Assembly (NCBI GenBank): GCA_009617715.1
Contig: VTFK01000276.1
Location: 898,483 to 962,482, forward strand
Reading direction: 5' to 3'
Source of the DNA: Plectrocnemia conspersa
Taxonomy: Eukaryota > Arthropoda > Insecta > Trichoptera > Polycentropodidae
DNA length: 64,000 bases
The notes under the pieces are model-generated. The model had not been told where the DNA came from, ran no database searches, and saw only the letters and a program-made list of their open reading frames with translations. Made by a program: the position numbers and the translations under genes. Positions 1 through 9,620 of this stretch are shown piece by piece; position 1 is the first letter of the stretch, and every line of letters begins with the position of its first letter.

Positions 1-403
1 AATTAAAAAAACGTTCCATATGAGCGTTGAAGTGTTGTAAAAAGTGGTCTTGGAAAATTCTTTTCGTATTCCTTAAATTTAGTCACGTTTAAAAGTGCCA
101 TAAATTTTAAATTATCAATAACTTCAGCGATCGGTAGTATTCGTGAAAATTGTTTCAAGTATTTCGAAATATCGAGCATTATACCTCAATTTTAGATCTA
201 CTTTGTCCCAAAATAAGTCAAAATCTTCTTTTTTGTTATTTAAAAATTCCCCATTTTTTTTATTTCACTTGAACAATAAAATATGCCGAATGTTTTTTTT
301 TTCAAAATGGGTGGAAATAGATTAAGATTAAATTCTAAATCTTGTAGATAGTTTCTGCATTAATCACAGCATTAGAAACCCATTGATCTTAATCATCGAT
401 TAT

Positions 404-840
404 TTAGTCAAATAATTCTCTTTTGAATTCACAAAACATCTTTAAAATTCTACTATTGTAATTCCATCGTGTAAGAGCAGCCGCAAGAAAACGTTTCTTT
501 GTTTCACAATCGAGAAGAGATACTCTTCTTGAAGATTTACAAATAAATGAAATAAATGTTAATATATATTTGAAAAAACGCTTGCACCCTATTACATCCT
601 TTACAGATTGAGATAAAACAATATTCAATCTGTGAGCATAGCAGAATACAAATATGGAGTTAGGACAAAGACTTTTTGTACTCCATTGTGCTCCACAAAC
701 ATTACATGAGAAGTATGAGCAATTCATTTTTATGTACATCCAAATTTCACCAAGGTATTATGAATATGATCAAAAAGAGCATCATCTGTTTTATTGGGAC
801 TTACAATAGAACAAATTACTTGATAAGTATTTGTTATTAA
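404..840 (-). pseudogene. hAT transposase relic (ZMYM/ZNF862-like)
   Basis: A 111-codon open stretch (404-739) reads like the central part of the hAT-type transposase found in insect zinc-finger-MYM-like proteins. It has a short H-R-L-N-hydrophobic-LSQSV block, a Lys/Ser-rich loop, and the family's T-R-W-N-Y-N-S-R block near its end. Upstream on the same strand (740-840) the match continues in another frame with in-frame stops (a D-A-L-F-D-H-I type segment). The gene is therefore broken and no zinc finger or C-terminal dimerisation domain remains. Family recognition is from remembered motifs, not a search. Nothing suggests host function. Confidence 0.7.
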
Positions 841-1366
841 TAAATAAATTTTTATTTTGTTAATATTTGTTTTATTAGGAATAATTTTTAAATTATTTTT
901 ATAAAATTACCCCCCCCCCCTCCCATGACAGATGTTCGGATTGAAAATGGCTAAATTGCTAGGCATTTAGAATTTTGGTAATTTATTATTTTTGTATATT
1001 ATATGTTTATAAATATATGTTTTATTTTAAGTAATTTAGCTTTAATTTTTATTGATAAATTTTTATCATTTATTGGTTTATATTATTATTTATAAAAAAA
1101 ATGTAAAAATTATATTATGTTTTAATGCGAAAGTTTGAGAAGCCGCGCGTGCTTGATGTCATCGGGACTGAGTAGGAAATGCGTTTGTGTGCGTGCATAA
1201 ACAACGATATAAAGACATAGCATGGTCTCGTTCTACACTCGATTAAAAATAATTCGGTCACTCGACAATTAAATGTTCGCAAACGTTGAAATATAATGCC
1301 CGCTAAATAAGATGCTAGGACCAAAAAAATCGAACTGTCAACACAGTTTGACAGTTAAGTTGTAAT
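841..1366. other. Gene-free AT-rich stretch with a short CpG-bearing patch
   Basis: No coding signal. A homopolymeric C run lies near 911-921. The stretch 1130-1260 is more GC-rich than its surroundings, and an imperfect inverted pair (AACTGTCAA / TTTGACAGTT) lies at about 1332-1355. It ends at the target duplication of the hAT element that follows. Confidence 0.5.
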
Positions 1367-1856
1367 CAGGGATACTTTCTCAAAATTTTACCAGGGGGTT
1401 CGCATTCGCAGTGAATGTTTTTTAACATTTTTTTAATATTAATATTATTTGACAGAGTAGCAGACTAGCAGATGATTTTGTTAGAAATCACTTGAAAGTG
1501 GCTAGTTCGAGGCCTAGAAGGAAACTTCACCATATTCACCACTGCACGAGAAGTTTTGGAGTTAGGCGAAAAATGTGCGCAGGGTCAGTGCATGGTTACC
1601 AAAAACTAATGCCGCCGTCTTCGTAGAGATCGTTTTTATCGACATAGAAAATTTACTAACGAAATTTGAATATTGGCGCCATAAGTGACGAAATATGATA
1701 ATATTTTAAAGAAACAGTTAAAAATCGAAAGAGTAGTAGAAAATCACCGATAATCATAAAAAACGAAAGTATTTTTTTTCTGATTAACGGTGGGTTCGCA
1801 CGAACCATAGCATTCACATCAAAGGGCTTGTGCGAACCCCCAGGAAAGTATCCCTG
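1367..1856. mobile_element. Non-autonomous hAT element (MITE) with perfect 8-bp TSD
   Basis: The element begins CAGGGATACTTTC and ends with the inverse, GAAAGTATCCCTG. Just inside, both ends share a GGGGGTTCGCA block in inverted orientation. It is flanked by identical 8-bp copies of GTTGTAAT (1359-1366 and 1857-1864). Eight-base duplications and CAGGG termini are diagnostic of hAT transposons. The 490-bp interior has no transposase, so it depended on an element elsewhere. Confidence 0.88.
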
Positions 1857-3602
1857 GTTGTAATTCACAATTTGTCTCTAAACACATTTACAACACCATT
1901 ACGTCGATAAAGCATTTATAGGCTCCGAGAACTTACAGCTATTTGATTTTTTTTTATTCATAGATTCTGTGTGTATATTAAAATATAACCTAAATCCTAT
2001 ATATTTTCAAAAACAATATCAGAGTTGCAATAATTTTGAAAGGAATAAAAAAACTACCTATATGTATCACTATATACCGTATTATAAAAATATACAATTT
2101 TGCCCATAACTAAAATATTATTGTTTTAGGTCTAAATATTAGAGGAGAAATATCGGTAAATGGAAGTTCATACTCAACAATAACCTATCTGCCGGTTAGA
2201 TAAGGATGTAATATATGACCTCAAAGATCTAAATAATCATCGTAACAAATGAAAGGGTGCTTCTGGGAAATTCGTCAGTTACAACTTTATTTTTGTCCCT
2301 TTATTTGTTACCGATTAATTATAAGTATTTTAATCGTGTTCTTAACACCTATTCGATATCTACTACACCCTTTATTTCTCATATTACCTGCAAGTATTTT
2401 GTTTTATAAAGAACATATATAAATTTATTACGACTGAACATTGTGATGTTGGTCATACTAAAAGAAAAATTACTAAATATGAAAAAAAATTTAACGTAGA
2501 TGTGATGAGGATTTATTAAATACAATAAGAAGAATGAAAATGATTATACCATTTTATGTTTCTCAATAGACAATTCAAGTATATGAGTTTTGTTCTTTGC
2601 TGTAATCCAAATATTTATCTAATGATCTACTAAGTATTTACTTTATGTCTCATATTACCAGCTGGTATTTTGTTTTATATAGATATATTATTTGCTTACG
2701 ACGCTTTACCATTGTAGGCACCAGAGGCGGTCGGTGAAAGATTTCACCGACCGCCTCTGGTAGTCACATATGAAGTTAGTATGAGATAGTCATATCCTCA
2801 CATCCAACGTTTTGGAACAATTATATGTAAAAATATAATGAATCGTAATATTATTAACTATTGTATAGAGTTCTTATAATTTTAAATTATTTTTCAGAAG
2901 CAATGATAATGTTGTATCGGAGACCATCGGCGGAACTAAATATTTGAAGATTTCATTACAAAGATTGTTTTATAAATGTTTACATAGTTTAATCAGTGTA
3001 TTTAATTATCATGCTTAAAAATAAAGAATCCTTACACGCATTATGTATATATTTCATTTACATAGTTAAAACATACCTAGTTAATTTGCAATCCAAATAT
3101 TTAATTGACTAAGTTGCATACATAAAAATATTTAACACAGGAACATTCACTTTATACTGGGAGGGCTGCAGCCCTGCAGCTTGATATGTATTATACATAT
3201 TTTACATGAGTTTTTAATAACGACCGATACTGAAAAACAAAGATACAGACAAGACACAAAAATTATAAAAAAATAAATAACCTATAAATCCATAAAAATA
3301 TAAAATACAGGTTAAGATAAAATAATAATAAAAAAATACTGTAACTCTTTCGTCGCTATGAGGTTTTTTCAGTCTTAAGAAATTATACCATTTATAATTT
3401 AATTAAATACATTTTATTATTTTTAAACTCACTACCATTCTTATGAAATGATATATATATTTTATATAAAAATGTTTCAGACCACTGACGCAATAGGGAT
3501 GTTGATAGCATTTCTTATTATTTTCACGAATAATATCGTTGTATAGCATCCATATGGTTAATTCCACAAACACATTAGGAGTAATCAAACTTAATCTTAC
3601 AC
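1857..3602. other. Gene-free AT-rich stretch with diverged local duplication
   Basis: No coding signal. Segments at about 2355-2430 and 2630-2705 share a CTCATATTACC...GTATTTTGTTTTATA pattern, suggesting an old local duplication. The only sharp feature is the GC-rich palindrome at 2720-2761, listed separately. Confidence 0.5.
2720..2761. repeat. Perfect 20-bp hairpin, GC-rich
   Basis: Bases 2720-2739 are an exact reverse complement of 2742-2761, with a two-base spacer (GA). The arm starts ACCAGAGGCGG and is far richer in G+C than the AT-rich flanks. The tiny loop argues against a microRNA precursor. A palindromic transposon footprint or a fold-back repair product is more likely. Confidence 0.9.
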
Positions 3603-3770
3603 CAAGGATTCCCAACCTTTTTATACCATAGAGCACATTTTAAAATATTAGTAGGGCGGTGGGCACCACATATTTTTTCAAAGCAAATTTATAGTAAGTA
3701 AAAAGTATTACACAAAAAAATAAGGTGCTTGTGTAGAATGATGGCGGCATGCTCAAAAAACAACCCGGCT
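3603..3770 (+). mobile_element. hAT-like terminal repeat, dispersed copy 1
   Basis: The stretch AAGGATTCCCAACC...GAGCACATTTTAAA...GGCGGCATGCTCAAAAAA is homologous, in opposite orientation, to about 17718-17873. The second copy ends with an intact hAT-type terminus, CAGGGGTTCCTAACC. This copy has lost the first bases of that terminus. No coding content. Confidence 0.7.
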
Positions 3771-3779
3771 AATTATGCA

Positions 3780-3890
3780 TTTATATTGAAATCATACCTT
3801 GAAGATTGCTACTTTCGAAATAAACAAGAAGACAGTTGTTCAGAGATTAAAATGATCAACGCTGGTGTACCTCAGGTAAGTGTTCTATGA
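3780..3890 (+). pseudogene. LINE (Jockey-like) reverse transcriptase fragment
   Basis: One frame reads 36 codons resembling the Jockey-clade palm segment: an I-L-K-S-Y-L block, then Y-F-R-N-K, then an I-N-A-G-V-P-Q-V-S-V-L block that corresponds to the usual A-G-V-P-Q-G-S-V-L. The conserved Gly after Gln is Val here, and the frame stops right after at TGA. The next 170 bases (3891-4060) can be read as a second retroelement-like piece ending R-I-R-I-G-L-M-R-C, but with a stop inside. Confidence 0.65.
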
Positions 3891-4452
3891 TGCCGTACTC
3901 GAGGCCCTTGGCGAGCAGCGAAAGCGATTGCAAATAGCTAACCTGCAACTGGCATACAACGGTACGTAAGTTCCACATAACACCAAGTCCAACGCCTTCA
4001 TTAGAGAGGGTCGCATCCGGATCGGCTTGATGAGATGTCAGAATTCTTGATAAGAATTGGGAAAAGGTGTTTTGGACTATTTTAATTTTTTTTGACTAAT
4101 AATTTCACATTTTATAAAAATTTTCAATAAAAAATAATTTAAATACAAAGGTAATAAAAAGGTTTATCAATTTATTTACTCTACTATTTACAATTTGAGG
4201 GATTAATTTATAAATATTTTATTAAGGGATTAATTTTATTTATATAGTCGAAAACGGTGTCAAACTTCGAGCGCAGCTTTGCTCATGAATATATAATTAC
4301 TAGTAAATGCACATAGTATAAGAAAAGAAAACCTATTGCTCCATAATAAAATAGTTCAAAACGCAATAATTGCTCGAAGCTTGACACCGGTTTCGACTCG
4401 ATCGGAGCACGGGTTGTGACATTTTAACATTTTAAAAATTCCGTAAATCTTC

Positions 4453-5011
4453 GTTTGTGCTGATGACATAGATATAGTGGCGAGATCAAAACAGCACTAA
4501 TAGTAGCCTTTAACGCCATTGAATCATCAGTCTGGTAAATGGAGTTGAAGATCAATGATATAAAAATAAAATACATGTCGGTATTCCTAGTTTGAGGAGC
4601 CAGTATCCTGAAAGTCTCGAAATGAACGAGTACACTTTTGAATGTGTCAGTGACTTAAATAACCTCGGAACCCTGTTAACAGCTATAAACGATGTTAGCA
4701 AGGATATCAAGAGACGAGTAGTGTCAGCAAATAAATGCTATTTCAGCCTAATAAAACAAATTAAATCGCGGACACTATCTCGTCGTACAAAAATATTGCT
4801 CTACAAAACGCTGATCAAACCAATTCTGACATACGGCTCTGAGAGCTGGACATTTACCAAGGCTGATGAAAGGCTGCTTGTCATATTCGAAAGAAAAGTA
4901 TTCCGCAGGATATATGGCGCTATATATAATATAAGAGTGGCGTATACAGAACAATTGAGAGTTCTACAACCTCTTCCAAGAAGAGAGTTTCTCCACCTTC
5001 ATCAGAGTTGA
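4453..5011 (+). pseudogene. LINE reverse transcriptase, C-terminal half (fragment)
   Basis: The fragment starts with a catalytic-box remnant read as C-A-D-D-I-D-I at about 4453-4473. After frame breaks, an open reading frame at 4592-5011 carries the thumb region: N-N-L-G-T-L-L, then D-V-S-K-D-I-K-R-R, then K-I-L-L-Y-K-T-L-I-K-P, L-T-Y-G-S-E-S-W-T and F-E-R-K-V-F-R-R-I-Y-G. This order is typical of insect RT-only LINE C-termini. There is no endonuclease, 5' part or intact palm. It ends in a frame that loses homology near 5011. Confidence 0.8.
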
Positions 5012-5142
5012 AAGACTCCAGGAAGGAAGTTGGAAGAAAAATATGATTGTAAACGGTGAATGTTCCGTTTATATGAAGTTTAAAATTTGGGATTGCAAAC
5101 TTAACCTAACCAGCGAACCTAGCCAATTAATTACTGGTATAT

Positions 5143-5364
5143 ATGAAGTTTAGTCGTTTATTCGCCGTCGGTGTTCTCCTCTCCATACTGTTAATCTTTC
5201 AACAGCCCGACTTCGCGGCTTCCACCCTCTTGAAATCGCATCAAACAGATATAATATATGCATGTTTTTATTGCTTTACAACAAATCGCTTGGGTCAGCG
5301 CATCAGCGCGGCAAATAATATCATATTATATTCTTTAACAATATTGTTTGATAATTTATTGTAA
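5143..5364 (+). CDS. Hypothetical small ORF with signal-peptide-like N-terminus
   Basis: A 73-codon ORF starts ATGAAGTTT after TATAT. Residues 1-26 look like a classical signal peptide: a Lys/Arg start, a hydrophobic V-G-V-L-L-S-I-L-L-I core, and a possible cleavage site after F-A-A. The first 30 or so codons are markedly more GC-rich than the flanks, as a real exon would be. After about codon 36 the sequence becomes AT-rich and loses protein character, so the true exon may end there, or the ORF may be a remnant. No family is recognised. The ATGAAGTTTA start is duplicated about 70 bases upstream (5072-5082). Confidence 0.35.
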   Translation: MKFSRLFAVGVLLSILLIFQQPDFAASTLLKSHQTDIIYACFYCFTTNRLGQRISAANNIILYSLTILFDNLL

Positions 5365-5518
5365 GTGATAATTGCGCCTTTGTTGGTATCACGGCGCCCC
5401 ACAACATCTAGCGCCCCAGGTGATCTACTGTATTGTCTCCCCTTCGGGTGGCCCTGCTCACGACTTATGTATGCTAAGCACTCAGACAGTGGCCTGCTTT
5501 AATCTATATACTTTAAAA

Positions 5519-6139
5519 CAGTGATTCCCAAAGTGGTCTATATCGACCCCCAGGGGTCTATGATAACCTGCAAGGGGTCTACGTCAGCGAAAAAAAATTT
5601 GGGGGTCCACTGAAGTGGATCTCAACAACCACTGATAGTACCTATCTACTTACATTATAATCTTATAAAATAAAGACAAATACATTATTTATAAAAGTAC
5701 CTACGAATAAAAAAATTATTATATATGTTTATAAAATTGTGTAAGTTGTAGGATGTCGGCATTCGCTTTGTGGTCGCAATACATTTTGAACTTGTAAAAA
5801 TCTGCACATAATGATATACCACCGTGATTCTCAAAGTGGTCTATATCGACCCCTAGGGGTCGACGACGACCTGCAAGGGGTCCATGTCAGTGAAAATTAA
5901 AATTGGGGATCCATGAGATGTAAATGTGGGTGACTTTATTTTTGGCTTTCAATGAATAGAATAATCCACATACACAGATAGTAGAAATCTTTCAAAGTGA
6001 GTAGCACGATACCAGCTGTCAAAAACACATTTGAAGTTGATGAATTTGCAAAAAATCAGTATTAAGCAAGCAGGGGGTCTACCCAAAACCGAAAAACATG
6101 GCAAGTGGTCTACGACACAAAAAATTGTAGGGACCTCTG
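5519..6139. mobile_element. hAT MITE inserted into the tandem array
   Basis: The left end is CAGTGATTCCCAAAGTGGTC, a typical hAT terminus. The right end reads inward as CAGAGGTCCCTAC. Flanks are CTTTAAAA (5511-5518) and CTTTTAAA (6140-6147), an 8-bp target duplication with one mismatch. The left-end sequence recurs internally at about 5822-5915 (GTGATTCTCAAAGTGGTC...), so the element either contains an internal duplication or has a second copy nested in it. No coding content. Confidence 0.8.
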
Positions 6140-6409
6140 CTTTTAAACAACGACCATTTTTTATTATTTTTTTTAAATTAATTATTTAAAAATATGCAAA
6201 TAAGAAATATAGTGATACAATATACATTATCTAATTGCAATTATATTATAAATAATTTAAAGTAATTAAATACTTAGTATAAGGATTAGTCGTCTGAAAT
6301 AGTACTATATTTCACGCTATTGATGCCGTGTACTGTAGATAATACATTTTTAAATACTATCGAATTAATTAATAGTATATTTATTAAATCATCCAACTGA
6401 ACTTTTCAA

Positions 6410-6600
6410 TATAAACCGGCACCATAGACAAATAAAACAAGTTTCCGATTATTGACTTGAAAGGTCTGGGTTCGAATCCCAAATGGACCTAATTGTTTTT
6501 TTTTTTAATTTCTATCGTGGCTTGGGAGATCGAATTTAGTAATTATTATATAGTTATTATTTAAATTAATAATAAACGGTTAGGTCATTCTCATTATTTT
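6410..6600 (+). mobile_element. tRNA-headed SINE-like segment, array copy A
   Basis: A Pol III-type B box, GGTTCGAATCC, lies at 6469-6479 after about 60 bases of tRNA-like sequence. A T-rich run follows, then a body motif (CTATCGTGGCTTGGGAGATCG) and a tail (AATTATTATATAGTTATT). The body and tail recur, dispersed, at about 28905-29105, 49495-49625 and 62165-62265. This shows the segment is a SINE family member caught inside the array unit. Confidence 0.65.
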
Positions 6601-6693
6601 ATTTCTAATAGTTGCACAATGAGATACTAGGTGGAGCTAGTGTTTTCGCTCGCAAATGACGTTTTCGCAAGCAGAATGAAACTTCAAATTGGG

Positions 6694-6819
6694 TATATAT
6701 AGAACTTCCAACATAGTGAAATGTGTGGGCGTCGTCGGTGGTATATGGATTTCTAATTCATGTACTGAGTTACGTTCTGTCATATAATGGCTGAATGTAC
6801 AAGTGAGTCCTTTTCGAAG
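6694..6819 (+). promoter_or_regulatory. Candidate promoter and first exon, array copy A
   Basis: TATATATAG at 6694 is followed about 93 bases later by ATGGCTGAATG with A at -3. The 11-codon ORF (6787-6819, M-A-E-C-T-S-E-S-F-S-K) ends exactly at a good splice donor, AAG|GTAAAC. Copy B preserves the TATA, ATG, frame and donor, with F changed to Y. No initiator motif is visible at the expected +1, and no following exon is identified. This could be a real duplicated first exon or a transposon 5' end. Confidence 0.35.
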
Positions 6820-7146
6820 GTAAACTCACGATTTTATGTATGCTTCAAGCAACCAGTTACACAAGAGTATTAGTTATTTAAAACGACGCCCATTTTTTAT
6901 TTATTTTTTTAATTTATTATTTAAAAATACGCAAATAACAAATTTTAATGATACAATAAACATGATCTAATTGCAATTATACAATTAATAATTTAAAATG
7001 ATTAAATACGTATTTGATTGCTGGATTAGTCATCTGAAATAATATTATATTTCACGCTATTGATGCCGTGTACTGTAGATAATACATATTAAAATACTAT
7101 CGAACAAAATTAATATTATGTTTATTAAATCACCCAACTGAACCTT

Positions 7147-7335
7147 TCAAGTCAAACCGGCTCGATAGACTCATAATATAAGTTTCTAACTATTGACATG
7201 AAGGGTCTGGGTTCGAATCCCATATGGGCCTAATTGTTTTTTTTTTATTTCTATCGTGGCTTGGGAGATCGAATTTAGTAATTATTATATAGTTATTATT
7301 TAAATTAATAATAAACGGTTAGGTCATTCTCCTTA
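7147..7335 (+). mobile_element. tRNA-headed SINE-like segment, array copy B
   Basis: Same arrangement as array copy A, with the B box GGTTCGAATCC at 7210-7220, a T run, the CTATCGTGGCTTGGGAGAT body and the TTATTATATAGTTATT tail. Array copy C (from about 7640) lacks this part. Confidence 0.65.
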
Positions 7336-7432
7336 TTTTATTTCTAATAATTGCACAATGTGATACTAGGTGGAGCTAGTGTTTTCGCTCGCAAATGACG
7401 TTTTCGCAAGCAGAATGAAACTTCAAATTGGG

Positions 7433-7558
7433 TATATATAGAACTTCCAACATAGTGAACTGTGTGGGCGTCGTCGGTGTTATATGGATTTCCAATTCAT
7501 ATACAGTGTTACATTATGTCATATAATGGCTGAATGTACAAGTGAGTCCTATTCGAAG
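7433..7558 (+). promoter_or_regulatory. Candidate promoter and first exon, array copy B
   Basis: TATATATAG at 7433, ATGGCTGAATG at 7526, and an 11-codon ORF ending at 7558 on the donor AAG|GTAAAC. This is the paralogue of 6694-6819; the frame is retained despite indels elsewhere in the unit. Confidence 0.35.
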
Positions 7559-7890
7559 GTAAACTCACGACTTATGTATGCTTCAAGCACGCACATATCT
7601 GGTTTAACTCTTTTCCGTAGTACCTAATGATTTAAAACGACGCCCATTTTTATTTATTTTTAAAATTTATTATTTAAAAATAGGCAATTAACAAATACAT
7701 ATAGGGATACAATAAACATTATCTAATTGCAATTATGCTATAAATAATTAAATACGTATTTAATTGCTGGATTAGTCGTCTAAAATAATATTTATATTTC
7801 ACGCTGTTGATGCCGTGTACTGTAGATAATACATTTTTAAATATTATCGAATTAATTAATAGTATATTTATTAAATCACCCAACTGAACT

Positions 7891-9249
7891 TTTCAATTTC
7901 AAAAATATAAATTATTAAAATATAAATAATATTAATTCAATTTAATATTAATTTTAACAATAGTCTCGTTTTATGCCTGTTGATGCTATAAAGCTGGTGT
8001 GCAAAATATGAAAGTCTGGGGCTAAATCTGTAAGATTAGCAGTGAAATTATATTTTTAAAGGTAAAAAGGATTTTTGTTTTATTTATTACCAAGACCCAT
8101 TTATCAATTAATTAACATGGCGTGACATATTTAAATACATACACTCATACATAAATAAACGTACATACGAAAATATTTATAGTATTTTTTTAGAAACGTG
8201 TTAAAATATAAAAATATAAAACGGTATAAACATGACATATAATATATATTTTGACTTACCATTTGTGTATAATTAATTATTAAATATCAATTAACCAAGA
8301 GTTTTGATTGATTGGATTTAATTCATGTTGATTGCTACATTGAAATCTATAATTAATAATTGAACAATCCAAACGTTTGCCCTAATTTTTTTTAATGCAA
8401 TTTAAAAAATATTTTTATTTTTAGAGTAATGAAACAATATTCTTTACTTTATGATGGAAGTCATTTCGGTTTTTTCAAATCACCAGAATTATGATCAGCT
8501 ACGATAGAATTAATCTGAAAAAAATTATATATTATTTTACATATTTAATTTCATCGAATTTATTGTAAAAACAATAACAATAACGTTTGGAACGAATTTG
8601 ATATACATAAAGTTCGGATCCGTGTCGGCGTTTGTTTCGTACGGGTTTGCATAAATTAAATAACTAGAAATAAATTATTTGGACAAATACAATTTAATTA
8701 ATTTGTAACAAGTGTCTACAAAAATTGATTCCTTGTTGCTATGCGAATTTATTTAAAAGAAAAAGAATATGCAGTTAATTTGTTGGTTCCAACACTATTA
8801 TTTTTAAATCTTCCGTTGTAAATCTTCGTTGGTAAATCTAAACCAACTGGGTAGGTCAATCAGATACAATGAAAAATAACGTGTGAATATTAAACCAGAT
8901 TTTTTAGTCTATGAATTCATGACATCTATATAATTAATTATAAATTATTATGTGTGTTATAATTTATAATCAATACATGCCACTCTGTAGCTGGAACCAG
9001 CTTTTAATTACAGCGCGTTTTTATAAATAAAACTTCGAGTCTGCTGTTGTGGCTCAAACCTGCAGCTTATATGTATAACATATATGTATGTTAATATTTA
9101 TTAGGTATAAAACATATATAAATATTCATTTTTAAATATAAATTATTTTTGTTTTATTGGAATTAAATTAAAAATAATATCTAAAATTAGTAAAAATAAT
9201 TCAGGTCTGAAAGGCTAAATGTCACTATTTTCTAAAGGTAATGGTCGAT
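7891..9249. other. Gene-free AT-rich intergenic stretch
   Basis: No coding signal or recognisable element. Long A/T runs throughout. Confidence 0.5.
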
Positions 9250-9487
9250 AATCCGATTGTGAAGGCCGAACCGCGGCTAGCTTCACGCACGTCGGCTGTC
9301 ATCGGCCGTCGGTCGCGTCCGCGAATATTTTAACGAAAATCCATCGCTTCACATAATGAAAGCTTTAGTTTCCATCACGTGAAGCATACGAACAAAAGGA
9401 TGCGTGGCTCTCGCGCATCCGAAGGATCGCTGCCAAAGAAACGCGTGCTAATTTAATATTAAAATCTATAAGTATATAGAAAATAAA
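9250..9487 (+). promoter_or_regulatory. INPP4: CpG-rich TATA-less promoter/5'UTR of INPP4
   Basis: The stretch 9262-9332 is dense in CpG (GGCCGAACCGCGGC, CGGCCGTCGGTCGCGTCCGCG) within very AT-rich DNA, lies directly upstream of the first coding exon, and has no TATA box. This fits a dispersed-start housekeeping promoter. The transcription start is not resolvable from sequence. The ATG at 9488 has A at -3 (TAAAATG), a good insect start context. Confidence 0.55.
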
Positions 9488-9620
9488 ATGCCGAACGTAT
9501 TCGCCTTTAACAATCAAGAGCTGAACGCCTTGGCTCTGAGGCCGTTCATGTTTAACCGAGAGGGCATCCTCATCGTCACTAGTAAACTCAAGCAGGACGG
9601 CTTCTTCCGAAGGCCTGAAG
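9488..9620 (+). CDS. INPP4: INPP4 coding exon 1 (start of PH-like domain)
   Basis: The first 44 codons begin [12 protein letters not shown] and end in G-F-F-R-R-P-E, the edge of a PH-like fold, with donor G|GTATTT in phase 1. The following 2.9-kb intron is the longest in the gene and joins in frame to exon 2 (V-T-Q-E-S-W-C). The next two exons finish the PH-like domain and include a W-L-E-A-I helix. Vertebrate INPP4 N-termini differ, so assignment rests on frame continuity, codon quality and the promoter upstream. Confidence 0.8.

Larger units (their letters stand above)
5458..7890 (+). repeat. Tandem array, unit about 740 bp, two full and two partial copies
   Basis: The same unit recurs. 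A tail of copy 0 (5458-5518) is interrupted by a hAT MITE. Copy A follows (6140 to about 6878), then copy B (to about 7632), then a shortened copy C (to about 7890). Landmarks repeat in order: AACGACGCCCATTTT, TTGATGCCGTGTACTGTAG, a tRNA-like B box GGTTCGAATCC, GGTGGAGCTAGTG, TATATATAG, ATGGCTGAATG and CTCACGA(C/T)TTATGTATGCT. Matching ATGs at 6787 and 7526 give a period of 739. Copies A and B differ by scattered substitutions and small indels. Confidence 0.9.

Noticed and set aside
2720..2761. microRNA precursor
   Set aside because: Loop of two bases cannot be processed as a pre-miRNA.
5080..5125. Telomeric repeat (CCTAA)n
   Set aside because: Only one or two AACCTAACC-like units, no array.
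6461..6480. Functional tRNA gene
   Set aside because: Only the B box is clear; acceptor stem and cloverleaf pairing are absent and the same head recurs with a SINE body.
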